Origin: an uncultured Dermabacter sp.
Lineage (GTDB): Bacteria; Actinomycetota; Actinomycetes; Actinomycetales; Dermabacteraceae
NCBI GenBank assembly: GCA_947252755.1
Contig: CAMXWV010000007.1
Span: 1-64,000 of the forward strand
DNA length: 64,000 bases
Reading direction: 5' to 3'
In this document: positions 23,494-31,219 of the stretch, one piece after another
How the letters are laid out: the number at the start of each line of letters is the position of its first letter
How positions within the stretch are numbered: position 1 is the first letter of the stretch
Program-made: the position numbers and the translations under genes
Notes under the pieces: model-generated
The model's database searches: none
What the model saw: only the letters and a program-made list of their open reading frames with translations
What the model was told of the DNA's origin: nothing

Positions 23494-24596
23494 GCAAGTC
23501 TCACCATCCAGCCGTGCGGGTCCTCCGCCCGGCCGTACTGGATGTCCGTGAGCTGTGCGCGCAGGGACATGGTGGTCTCCCCGGAGCCGCCATCGCCTAC
23601 CGTCCAGGCGGAGTCACCGGCGCGCAGTTCGCCGATCGGATTGATCACGGCTGCGGTGCCGCAGGCGAATATCTCAGCCACCTCCCCCGACTCGATCTGC
23701 TGGGTGAGCTCATCAAAGCAGACCCGCGCCTCCTGCACGTCCAGACCGCGGTCACGGCCCAGCTGCATGATCGAATCGCGAGTGACCCCGGGCAGGATCG
23801 ACCCGGTGAGCAGCGGGGTGACAAGGCGTCCGTCCCGGTAGAGCACGAACACGTTCATGCCGGAGAGCTCATCGATGGCAGTGTGTGTTTCGGAGTCAAG
23901 GAACATGACCTCGTCGGCGCCTTCCGCAACTGCCTGGGCCTTGCCCTGCAGGGAGGATGCATAGTTGCCGCCGCACTTCGCGAAGCCGGTGCCGCCTCGG
24001 CCGGCACGCGCTGCCAGCGGGGACACCCACACGACGAGCGGCTGCACCCCGCGCGGGAAGTAGTCACCGGCCGGGGAGGCGATCACCAGGTACTCCACCA
24101 CGCGGGAGCTGCGCACCCCCAGGAAGTTCTCGTTCGCGAACATGAACGGCCGCAGGTACAGGGAGGCTTCACCGCCGCTCGGCACCCACGGCTCATCCGC
24201 CTGAACCAGGGCGCGCAGCGAACCGATGAAATCCTCATCGCTGATCAGCGGCAGGGCAAGCCGCTCAGCAGACGTGCGCATCCGTTCGGCGTTCTTCGCC
24301 GGGCGGAAGGTCCACACTGAGCCGTCCTCGTGGCGGAACGCTTTGAGGCCTTCGAAGATCTCCTGGCCGTAGTGCAGGACGGCACTGGCCGGTTCAATCG
24401 ACAGCGGGCCGTACGGCTCCACCCGGCCCTGCTCCCAGCCGTCTTCGGAGCGCCAGCGCTTCCTCACCATGTAGTCTGTGAAATAGTCACCGAAACCGGG
24501 ATCTTCCAGAATCGCAGCGCGCTGCGCTTCGCTCATACTGCGCGGCTGCGCGGACGGGGTGAACAGGTGATCAGCGGACAGTGATGCGGAGGTCAC
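23490..24596 (-). CDS. ilvE: Branched-chain amino acid aminotransferase
   Basis: Fold-type IV PLP enzyme making the last step to Leu, Ile and Val. The best start is GTG 24596, 6 nt from AAGGAG (24608-24603); an in-frame TTG at 24614 lies upstream of that site. The 368-aa protein has LHYGQEIFEGLKAFRHEDG, LYLRPFMFANE, the lysine region GTGFAKCGGNYASSLQGKAQA, EVMFLDS and ACGTAAVINPIGEL, all family hallmarks. It lies 54 bp downstream of leuB and overlaps cimA. Confidence 0.95.
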   Translation of the reverse strand: MTSASLSADHLFTPSAQPRSMSEAQRAAILEDPGFGDYFTDYMVRKRWRSEDGWEQGRVEPYGPLSIEPASAVLHYGQEIFEGLKAFRHEDGSVWTFRPAKNAERMRTSAERLALPLISDEDFIGSLRALVQADEPWVPSGGEASLYLRPFMFANENFLGVRSSRVVEYLVIASPAGDYFPRGVQPLVVWVSPLAARAGRGGTGFAKCGGNYASSLQGKAQAVAEGADEVMFLDSETHTAIDELSGMNVFVLYRDGRLVTPLLTGSILPGVTRDSIMQLGRDRGLDVQEARVCFDELTQQIESGEVAEIFACGTAAVINPIGELRAGDSAWTVGDGGSGETTMSLRAQLTDIQYGRAEDPHGWMVRLA

Positions 24597-24650
24597 CGGC
24601 GGCTCCTTCTTCAACGGTGTGTGCGGTCAGAACAACTGGACAGAACGATC

Positions 24651-25694
24651 TCAGCGGTGCTCGCGCACGCGCGCTGCGATCGCATCGCCCACCTCAGGGG
24701 TGGAACGGGAGCCGGGAACATGCTCGGTGAGATCAGCCATCACCGCGGCGCGGATCGCCGACGCGGCCCCCTCCTGCCCCTGATTCTCCAGCAGCAGCGC
24801 CGTGGAGAGGATCGTGGCGGTGGGGTCAGCGATGGCCTTGCCCGCAATATCCGGAGCGGAGCCGTGCACCGGCTCGAACATCGAGGGGAAGTCACCAGAA
24901 GGGTTCAGGTTGCCGCTGGCGCTGAGGCCGATGCCGCCGGAGATCGCGCCGGCAAGATCCGTGATGATGTCCCCGAACAGGTTGTCCGTCACGATCACAT
25001 CGAAGCGCGCGGGGTCCTTCACCAGGTAGATCATCATCGCGTCGATATGGGCGTAGTCCACGTCCACATCCGGGTGCTCAGCGGAAACCTCCTCCACGAT
25101 GCGCCGCCACAGGTGGCCCGCGTGGACCAGCACATTGTGCTTGTGCACCAGGGTCAGCTTCCGGCGGCGCTTCTGGGCCTGTTGGAAGGCGTAGCGCACC
25201 ACGCGCTCAACTCCATGCGCGGTGTTGAGGGACACCTCGGTGGCGATCTCATGTTCGGTGCCCTGGCGCATGCTGCCGCCATTGCCCACATAGGCGCCTT
25301 CGGTGCCTTCGCGGACCACCAGGAAATCCACCTCGCCCGGCTCTGCGAGAGGGCTGGACACGTTCGGGAACAGGGTGGTGGGGCGCAGATTCACATAGTG
25401 ATCAAACGCGAAGCGCAGCCGCAGCAGCAGGCCCCGCTCCAGCACACCGGATGGCACAGACGGGTCCCCCACCGCGCCCAGCAGGATCGCATCATGCTGG
25501 GCAAGCGCTGCCATGTCCTTGTCGGTGAGCGTCTCCCCCGTCTCATGCCAGCGCTCAGCGCCCAGGGAAAATGTGGTGGTCTCCAGCGTGACGCCGGTGG
25601 GCTCCAGTGCGGCTTCAAGGGCCTTCAGCCCCTCGGGCACAACCTCTCGGCCGATGCCGTCTCCGGGGATGACTGCCAGGTTCAGGGTGCTCAT
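24651..25694 (-). CDS. leuB: 3-isopropylmalate dehydrogenase
   Basis: NAD-dependent oxidative decarboxylase of leucine synthesis. The 347-aa protein starts NLAVIPGDGIGREVVPEGL, has the substrate loop RLRFAFDHYVNLRP, FLVVREGTEGAYVGNGG, the Mg-binding DNLFGDIITDLAGAISGGIGL and the NAD-binding FEPVHGSAPDIAGKAIADPTA. LeuC and LeuD are encoded 15 kb away; leuA is not in the window. It is transcribed 27 bp after serA. Confidence 0.95.
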   Translation of the reverse strand: MSTLNLAVIPGDGIGREVVPEGLKALEAALEPTGVTLETTTFSLGAERWHETGETLTDKDMAALAQHDAILLGAVGDPSVPSGVLERGLLLRLRFAFDHYVNLRPTTLFPNVSSPLAEPGEVDFLVVREGTEGAYVGNGGSMRQGTEHEIATEVSLNTAHGVERVVRYAFQQAQKRRRKLTLVHKHNVLVHAGHLWRRIVEEVSAEHPDVDVDYAHIDAMMIYLVKDPARFDVIVTDNLFGDIITDLAGAISGGIGLSASGNLNPSGDFPSMFEPVHGSAPDIAGKAIADPTATILSTALLLENQGQEGAASAIRAAVMADLTEHVPGSRSTPEVGDAIAARVREHR

Positions 25695-25721
25695 TGCAGC
25701 TCGATTCTGTTCTCGAGAGTG

Positions 25722-27326
25722 TCAGTAGGTGAGGTTCGCGGCGGTGGCTTTGCGCGCGTCGATCGTGGCTCGAAGGGTTTCGGCGAGCTCCGGGCTTGCC
25801 GGGTGGTCCAGGTTCAGCGCCATCAGCGCCTCGGAGCCGCTAGTGCCTTCGCGGGACACCTGCATGCCGGCGATATTGGAGCCGGCGCCGCCGAGCACCG
25901 CACCGATCTGCCCGATCATGCCGGGACGGTCACGGTAGAGGATCACCACCATATGGTCGCTCAGCGGAAGGTCCAGGGTGTGATCGTCGATCCCGGAGAG
26001 CTTGTGCTCCTGGGATTTCGTGGCCAGGGTGCCGCGCACGGACAGGGTTTTGCCGGAGTGCAGGGTGCCGCGCAGTTCGATCTCATTGCGGAAGCGCTCA
26101 GAGGCCTCCTCCTGGTGGAGCTCCACGTTGATGCCGCGCTCCTTGGCGAACATCGGGGCGTTCACATAGGACACCTGCTGATCCACGATGGAGCGGAACA
26201 TGCCGCGCAGCGCGGACAGTTTGATCGCGGACACATCCTTGGCGGCGATCTCGCCGCGCACGATCACATCGAACTTGGACGGTGAGTACGGGGCGAGCGC
26301 GGTGAACAGCTGGCCGAGCCGGTCAGCCAGCGCGATGCCCGGGCGAACCGACTTGTCGATCGCACCGCCGGAGACGTTGACAGCATCCGGCACGATCTCG
26401 CCGGCGAGCGCGAGTTGCACGGATTTCGCCACGGCCACTCCGGCTCGCTCCTGCGCCTCCTGTGTGGATGCGCCGAGATGCGGGGTGAGGGTGACCTGGT
26501 CCAGCTCCAGCAGGCGCTGGGCGCTGGGGGATCCGCTCGGCGGCTCCGCGGAGAACACATCCAGCGCAGCGGAGCGGATCTTGCCGTTGATGAGCGCGTC
26601 GGCCAGGGCGTCCTCATCAACCAAGCCGCCGCGAGCAGCGTTGACCACGTGAAGGGTGGGCTTTGCCAGCGCGAACTGCTCAGCCCCGATCATGCCGGTG
26701 GTCTCCGGGGTGCGCGGCATGTGGATGGTCAGCACATCCGCCTGCTTCATGAGGTCCTTGAGGCTCACCGAGGTGGCGCCGAGTTCGGCTGCGCGCGCCT
26801 TTGACACGTACGGGTCGTAGGTGATGAGCTTCACGCCGAACGGGCGCAGGCGCTCGGCCACCAGCTGGCCGATCCGGCCGAAGCCCACGATGCCCACGGT
26901 CTTCTCGAACAGCTCCACCCCGGTGAAGCGTTTGCGCTCCCAGTTGCCGGCCTTGGTGGATGCGCTGGCCGCTGCCACGTTGCGCAGGCCCGCCAGGATA
27001 TGGGTGATGGCGAGCTCGGCCGCGGAGATGATGTTGGAGACGGGGGCGTTGATCACCATGACGCCGGCTGCGGTGGCCGCGTCCACGTCAACGTTGTCCA
27101 GGCCCACTCCGGCGCGGGCAACGGCCTTGAGGCTTTTCGCCGCTGCGAACACCTCCTCATCCACCTGGGTGGCGGAGCGGACGAGCAGCGCGTCCACGTC
27201 AGCGACCGCCTCCAGCAGCGCGGCACGGTCTGTGCCGTCAACCTCGCGGATTTCAACATCCGGTCCGAGGGCGGCGCGGGTGGCCGGTGACAGCTCTTCG
27301 GCGATCAGGACAGCGGGAGTGCTCAC
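25722..27326 (-). CDS. serA: D-3-phosphoglycerate dehydrogenase (long, ACT-containing form)
   Basis: First step of serine synthesis from 3-phosphoglycerate. GTG 27326 is chosen: GGAGGC (27338-27333) lies 6 nt upstream. The 534-aa length is that of the actinobacterial long form: substrate/NAD domains (GIVGFGRIGQLVAERL, HMPRTPETTGMIG, NAARGGLVDEDALADAL, LTPHLGASTQEAQERAG), an intervening domain, and a C-terminal ACT domain (DHMVVILYRDRPGMIGQIGAVLG) that in this family binds serine for feedback. It heads a serA-leuB-ilvE-cimA run of close-spaced genes; a strong hairpin separates it from ilvC. Confidence 0.95.
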   Translation of the reverse strand: MSTPAVLIAEELSPATRAALGPDVEIREVDGTDRAALLEAVADVDALLVRSATQVDEEVFAAAKSLKAVARAGVGLDNVDVDAATAAGVMVINAPVSNIISAAELAITHILAGLRNVAAASASTKAGNWERKRFTGVELFEKTVGIVGFGRIGQLVAERLRPFGVKLITYDPYVSKARAAELGATSVSLKDLMKQADVLTIHMPRTPETTGMIGAEQFALAKPTLHVVNAARGGLVDEDALADALINGKIRSAALDVFSAEPPSGSPSAQRLLELDQVTLTPHLGASTQEAQERAGVAVAKSVQLALAGEIVPDAVNVSGGAIDKSVRPGIALADRLGQLFTALAPYSPSKFDVIVRGEIAAKDVSAIKLSALRGMFRSIVDQQVSYVNAPMFAKERGINVELHQEEASERFRNEIELRGTLHSGKTLSVRGTLATKSQEHKLSGIDDHTLDLPLSDHMVVILYRDRPGMIGQIGAVLGGAGSNIAGMQVSREGTSGSEALMALNLDHPASPELAETLRATIDARKATAANLTY

Positions 27327-27417
27327 AGTGATGCCTCCATGGCGGTTTGAGGGATTCTGATCCCCATCGTAGGCGCTGATGCGCCGTGCGGAATCCAGTG
27401 ATCGCGGCATCGGATCA

Positions 27418-27461
27418 GCAGACGGCGGGGCGGATCCTGTGGGACCTGCCCCGCCGTCTGC
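27418..27461 (-). terminator. Strong hairpin terminator after ilvC
   Basis: Perfect 14-bp arms GCAGACGGCGGGGC (27418-27431) and GCCCCGCCGTCTGC (27448-27461), starting 30 nt after the ilvC stop and ahead of serA. No U-tract, as often in G+C-rich actinomycetes. Confidence 0.7.
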
Positions 27462-27490
27462 GAAAGGCCGCTGCGGCAACCGCTCAGCGA

Positions 27491-28522
27491 TCAGCGGGCG
27501 GCGGAGCCTTCGGTGTAGTCGTCATCAAGCTGCTCAGCGCTCCAGGAGTACATCTTGCGCAGCTCCTTGCCCACAGCCTCGATCGGGTGACCCGCCTCTT
27601 CTTCGCGCATCTGGGAGAACTCAACCGCGCCGTTGTCCTGGTCCTCGATGAACCGCTTGGCGAAGGAGCCGTCCTGGATGTCCGCAAGGACCGCCTTCAT
27701 GGACGCCTTGACGTTGTCATCCACGATACGGCGACCGGACACGTAGTCGCCGTACTCGGCGGTGTCCGAAATGGACCAGCGCTGCTTGGAGATGCCGCCT
27801 TCGATCATGAGGTCCACGATCAGCTTCAGCTCGTGCAGCACCTCGAAGTACGCGATCTCCGGCTGGTAGCCGGCTTCGGTGAGGGTTTCGAAGCCTGCTT
27901 GCACCAGGTGGCTCATGCCGCCGCAGAGAACAGCCTGCTCACCGAAGAGGTCGGTTTCGGTCTCCTCGGTGAAAGTGGTCTTGATGACGCCTGCGCGGGT
28001 GCCGCCGATGCCCTTGGCATAGGAAAGCGCGATGTCCCATGCCTGCCCGGAGGCGTCCTGCTCCACCGCAACGATGTCCGGGATGCCGCGGCCTGCCACG
28101 AACTCGCGGCGCACCGTGTGGCCGGGAGCTTTCGGGGCGATCAGCATGACGTCCACACCCTGCGGAACGTCGATGTAGCCGTAGCGCACGTTGAAGCCGT
28201 GGGCGAAGGCGAGCGCTTTGCCCTCGGAGAGATTCGGCTTGATCGACTCGGAGAAGATGGAGCGCTGGGACTGGTCCGGTGCCAGCACCATGATGAGGTC
28301 CGCCCACTGGGTGGCGTCAGCAACGCTCTTCACCTCGAAGCCGGCGTCTTTCGCCTTCTGCGCGGAGGCGGATCCGTCGCGCAGAGCCACCACAACCTCC
28401 ACTCCGCTGTCGCGGAGGTTCATCGCATGGGCGTGACCCTGCGAGCCGAAGCCCACGATCGCCACCTTCTTGCCCTGGATGATCGAGAGGTCGGCGTCGT
28501 CGTCGTAGAACATCTCTGCCAC
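27491..28522 (-). CDS. ilvC: Ketol-acid reductoisomerase (class I)
   Basis: NADPH-dependent isomeroreductase of Ile/Val synthesis. Starting at GTG 28522, with AAAGGAG 8 nt upstream, the 343-aa length is that of class I KARI. VAIVGFGSQGHAHAMNLRDSG is the dinucleotide fold with the NADPH-type loop, LIAPKAPGHTVRREF and DLFGEQAVLCGG follow, and the C-terminal knotted domain has EVLHELKLIVDLM and ISDTAEYGDY. It is the last gene of ilvBNC, and a possible internal promoter lies in the 135-bp gap after ilvN. Confidence 0.96.
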   Translation of the reverse strand: MAEMFYDDDADLSIIQGKKVAIVGFGSQGHAHAMNLRDSGVEVVVALRDGSASAQKAKDAGFEVKSVADATQWADLIMVLAPDQSQRSIFSESIKPNLSEGKALAFAHGFNVRYGYIDVPQGVDVMLIAPKAPGHTVRREFVAGRGIPDIVAVEQDASGQAWDIALSYAKGIGGTRAGVIKTTFTEETETDLFGEQAVLCGGMSHLVQAGFETLTEAGYQPEIAYFEVLHELKLIVDLMIEGGISKQRWSISDTAEYGDYVSGRRIVDDNVKASMKAVLADIQDGSFAKRFIEDQDNGAVEFSQMREEEAGHPIEAVGKELRKMYSWSAEQLDDDYTEGSAAR

Positions 28523-28571
28523 AGTGAATACTCCTTTGGTTGTGGTCGCACGCTGGTGGTGCGTTGGTGTC

Positions 28572-28577
28572 AGTGTA
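28572..28577 (-). promoter_or_regulatory. Possible internal ilvC promoter (-10)
   Basis: TACACT at 28577-28572 on the minus strand, about 50 nt before the ilvC start, in the 135-bp ilvN-ilvC gap. No good -35 is seen. A separate ilvC promoter is known in Corynebacterium. Confidence 0.3.
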
Positions 28578-28657
28578 CCCGCGTGCGTCTTGCACTGTGG
28601 GCACGAGTCTCAGAAAGTGGATGGCCTGCTCTGCGGGCAGCTCAGCCAGTGCGGCGC

Positions 28658-29188
28658 TCAGCTGGAGCGCAGGGCGCGGTCGGTGATGGACTTTCCGCCG
28701 CGGCCGATGGCGACCGAACCGGATTTCACGATCTCGCGGATCCCGAACGGCTCGAGCATGGTGAGCAGCGCCTCGAGCTTGTCCTCCGTGCCAGTTGCTT
28801 CAATCGTGACCGCGTCCGGCGAGGCATCCACCACTTTCGCGCGAAACATCTGCATGATCTCCAGGATCGAGGTGCGGGAGGTGTTATCCGCCTTCACCTT
28901 GATCAGGATGATCTCCCGGCTCACGCTGTGCTTCGGATCGAGCTGCACGATCTTCAGCACGTTCACCAGCTTGTTCAGCTGCTTGGTGATCTGCTCCAGC
29001 GGATGCTGGTCCACCTCCACCAGCACCGTGATCCGGGAGACGCCGGGAACTTCGGTGGGGCCCACCGCAAGGGAGGTGATGTTGTAGCCGCGGCGCGCGA
29101 ACAGCCCGGAGACGCGGGCGAGCACACCGGGCCGGTCCTCCACAAGGACTGAGAGGGTGTGGGAGGTTGTAGGGGTGGTGAAGGTCAT
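28658..29188 (-). CDS. ilvN: Acetolactate synthase small (regulatory) subunit
   Basis: Regulatory subunit that activates acetolactate synthase and confers valine feedback in this family. The 176-aa protein has an N-terminal ACT domain (HTLSVLVEDRPGVLARVSGLFARRGYNI, residues 10-37) and the typical VDQHPLEQITKQLNKLVNVLKI and REIILIKVKAD segments. The ATG is 3 bp after the ilvB stop with a GAGGAG site inside the ilvB end. It belongs to the ilvBNC operon. Confidence 0.95.
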   Translation of the reverse strand: MTFTTPTTSHTLSVLVEDRPGVLARVSGLFARRGYNITSLAVGPTEVPGVSRITVLVEVDQHPLEQITKQLNKLVNVLKIVQLDPKHSVSREIILIKVKADNTSRTSILEIMQMFRAKVVDASPDAVTIEATGTEDKLEALLTMLEPFGIREIVKSGSVAIGRGGKSITDRALRSS

Positions 29189-29191
29189 GGC

Positions 29192-30949
29192 TCAGATCTC
29201 CTCTTCCCATTCGGGCGTCATGCCCTTCGCGATCTGGATCTCGTCATTGGAGACGCCGGCGGGAACCATCGGCCACACCATCGCGTCAGCGCTCACCGTG
29301 AAGTCAACCACCACCGGGCGGTCATTGATCTCCATCGCCTTGTGGATGGTTGCGTCGATGTCCTCATCCCGTTCACAGCGCAGACCCACCGCGCCGTAGG
29401 CTTCGGCCAGCTTCACGAAGTCCGGGATCCGACGCGTTCCATGACCGGTGTTCAGGTCCGTATTCGAGTAACGCTGGTTGTAGAACAGGTTCTGCCACTG
29501 GCGGACCATGCCGAGCGAGGAGTTGTTGATGACTGCGATTTTGATCGGGATGTTGTTGATCACGCAGGTGGCGATCTCCTGATTGGTCATCTGGAAGCAG
29601 CCGTCGCCGTCGATGGCCCACACCACCTTGTCCGGCTGGCCCACTTTGGCTCCCATCGCGGCCGGCACCGAATAGCCCATGGTGCCCAGGCCCCCGGAGT
29701 TCAGCCAGGTGTACGGCTTGTTGAAGTCGATGAACTGCGCGGACCACATCTGATGCTGGCCCACACCGGCGGCGAAGATCGTGTCCGGTTCGGAGAGCTC
29801 CGAAAGGCGGGAGATCACCTTCTGCGGAGCGGTGTGCCCGTCAGCGGTCTGGGTCCAGCCGAGCGGGTAGGTTTCGCGCAGGTTGTCGAGCACCGACCAC
29901 CAGGCTTCGTAGTCGCGGGTGTCATCCTCATCGATCGCTGCGCGCAGCTCAGCGAGCAGTCCCACGGCCACGTCAGCGGCTTCGCCCACGATCGGAACGT
30001 CTGCTTCACGGTTCTTGGAGATCTCGGCGGGGTCCACGTCCGCGTGGATGACCTGCGCGCCGGGGGCGAAGGAGTCGAGCCGTCCGGTCACGCGGTCATC
30101 AAAGCGCGTGCCGATCGCAATGATGAGGTCCGAGCGCTGCAGAGCGGACACTGCCGCCACAGTGCCGTGCATGCCGGGCATGCCCAGGTGCTGCGGGTGC
30201 GAGTCGGGCAGAGCACCGCGAGCCATGAGCGTGGTGACGAACGGGATGCCGGACTCGTCCACGAGCTCGCGGATCTCGCGGGTGGCCTTGCCGCGCAGCA
30301 CGCCGCCGCCCAGGTAGAACACGGGCCGACGCGCGCTCATCATCAGCTTCACGGCTTCGCGCATGCGCTTCTGGTGCGGGCGCGGCGGCAGCCGGTAGCC
30401 GGGCAGGTCGATGCTCTCCGGCCATTCGAAGACGGTCTGACCCTGCTGCGCGTCTTTGGTGACGTCCACCAGGACCACGCCGGGGCGGCCGGTAGAAGCG
30501 ATATGGAAGGCTGCTTTGATGGCGCGCGGGATCTCATCCGGGTCTGTGACCAGCATGTTGTACTTGGTGATCGGCATCGTCATGCCGACGATGTCCGCCT
30601 CTTGAAAAGCGTCCGTGCCGATGAAGGAGGAGCCCACCTGCCCGGTGATGACCACCATCGGGATGGAGTCCATCTGCGCGTCCGCAATGGCGGTGATGAG
30701 GTTCGTGGCCCCCGGCCCGGAGGTGGCAATGCACACTCCGACCTTGCCGGTGGCATGAGCGTAGCCGCTGGCCGCGTGCCCCGCTCCCTGTTCGTGGCGC
30801 ACCAGGATGTGGCGCAGCTTCTCCGCATCCATCAGCGGATCATAGGTGGGCAGGATCGCGCCACCGGGCAGACCGAAGACCACCTCTGCCCCCGCCTCCT
30901 CCAGCGAAAGGATCAGCGACTGCGCGCCGGTGACAGTTCTATCAGCCAT
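29192..30949 (-). CDS. ilvB: Acetolactate synthase large (catalytic) subunit
   Basis: ThDP- and FAD-dependent enzyme for the first common step of Val/Leu and Ile synthesis. The start is ATG 30949 with AGGAGG at 30959-30954; the open frame continues upstream through the attenuator but is not coding there. The 585-aa protein contains EVVFGLPGGAILPTYDPL, the ThDP glutamate region LVRHEQGAGHAASGYAHATG, and the ThDP motif GDGCFQMTNQEIATCVINN. It is preceded by a leader peptide and terminator (attenuation) and followed by ilvN and ilvC. Confidence 0.96.
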   Translation of the reverse strand: MADRTVTGAQSLILSLEEAGAEVVFGLPGGAILPTYDPLMDAEKLRHILVRHEQGAGHAASGYAHATGKVGVCIATSGPGATNLITAIADAQMDSIPMVVITGQVGSSFIGTDAFQEADIVGMTMPITKYNMLVTDPDEIPRAIKAAFHIASTGRPGVVLVDVTKDAQQGQTVFEWPESIDLPGYRLPPRPHQKRMREAVKLMMSARRPVFYLGGGVLRGKATREIRELVDESGIPFVTTLMARGALPDSHPQHLGMPGMHGTVAAVSALQRSDLIIAIGTRFDDRVTGRLDSFAPGAQVIHADVDPAEISKNREADVPIVGEAADVAVGLLAELRAAIDEDDTRDYEAWWSVLDNLRETYPLGWTQTADGHTAPQKVISRLSELSEPDTIFAAGVGQHQMWSAQFIDFNKPYTWLNSGGLGTMGYSVPAAMGAKVGQPDKVVWAIDGDGCFQMTNQEIATCVINNIPIKIAVINNSSLGMVRQWQNLFYNQRYSNTDLNTGHGTRRIPDFVKLAEAYGAVGLRCERDEDIDATIHKAMEINDRPVVVDFTVSADAMVWPMVPAGVSNDEIQIAKGMTPEWEEEI

Positions 30950-30989
30950 CGGACCTCCTAGGCTCGGCTCTCCACGAAAGCTCTCCAAC

Positions 30990-31060
30990 AAAAAACCCCT
31001 CAGCCCTGAGGCTTCGGGGTGCGCGGCATCAACTCGTTGACCGTTGGGCGTCAGCCGCGC
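30990..31060 (-). promoter_or_regulatory. Transcription attenuator of the ilvBNC operon
   Basis: On the minus strand GCGCGGC (31060-31054) can pair with GCCGCGC (31027-31021), enclosing a TCAAC/GTTGA stem; next comes a terminator stem, CCCC...GGGG with inner CCTCAG-GG-CTGAGG, followed by six T (30995-30990). The first arm overlaps the last codons of the leader peptide. This is the layout of ribosome-mediated attenuation known for ilv operons, so ilvB expression should rise when charged Ile, Val or Leu tRNA is scarce. Confidence 0.85.
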
Positions 31061-31092
31061 ACGGTGAATACAACGATGAGGATGTTCTGCAT
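31051..31092 (-). CDS. ilvB leader peptide MQNILIVVFTVRG
   Basis: A 13-residue open frame, ATG 31092 to TGA 31051, with six of 13 residues Ile, Leu or Val in near succession (ILIVV, then V). It sits directly before the pausing stem and terminator of the attenuator. Leader peptides of this kind are known for ilvB in Corynebacterium and Streptomyces. A TATGCT box ends 7 nt upstream, so translation probably starts on a leaderless transcript. Confidence 0.85.
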   Translation of the reverse strand: MQNILIVVFTVRG

Positions 31093-31099
31093 GCCCCAC

Positions 31100-31105
31100 A
31101 GCATA
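31100..31105 (-). promoter_or_regulatory. -10 box of the ilvB operon promoter
   Basis: TATGCT on the minus strand (31105-31100), 7 nt before the leader-peptide ATG. No convincing -35 at 16-18 bp. The start of transcription would coincide with the leader-peptide start. Confidence 0.5.
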
Positions 31106-31144
31106 CGCGAAAGCATCGCGGCACATGTGCGATTTCACATAGTG

Positions 31145-31218
31145 GACGGCCCCGGTCAGGTTCGCTGTCCGGGGCCGTCCGGGCCGCGGCTGAAGCGGGC
31201 AGTGCTGCCCGGCCGCGG
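31145..31218 (-). terminator. Two hairpins downstream of ilvD
   Basis: The first, near the ilvD stop, has CGGGCAG-TG-CTGCCCG (31196-31211) with outer CCGCGG arms (31184-31189, 31213-31218). The second has 11-bp arms GACGGCCCCGG (31145-31155) and CCGGGGCCGTC (31169-31179). Both precede the ilvB promoter and probably end ilvD transcription. Confidence 0.7.
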
Positions 31219-31219
31219 G

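Noticed and set aside
24621..30961. Several 500-600 codon open frames on the + strand opposite leuB, serA, ilvC, ilvN and ilvB
   Set aside because: They are shadows of well-supported genes on the other strand, rich in His, Arg and Gly, with no recognisable domain or ribosome site.
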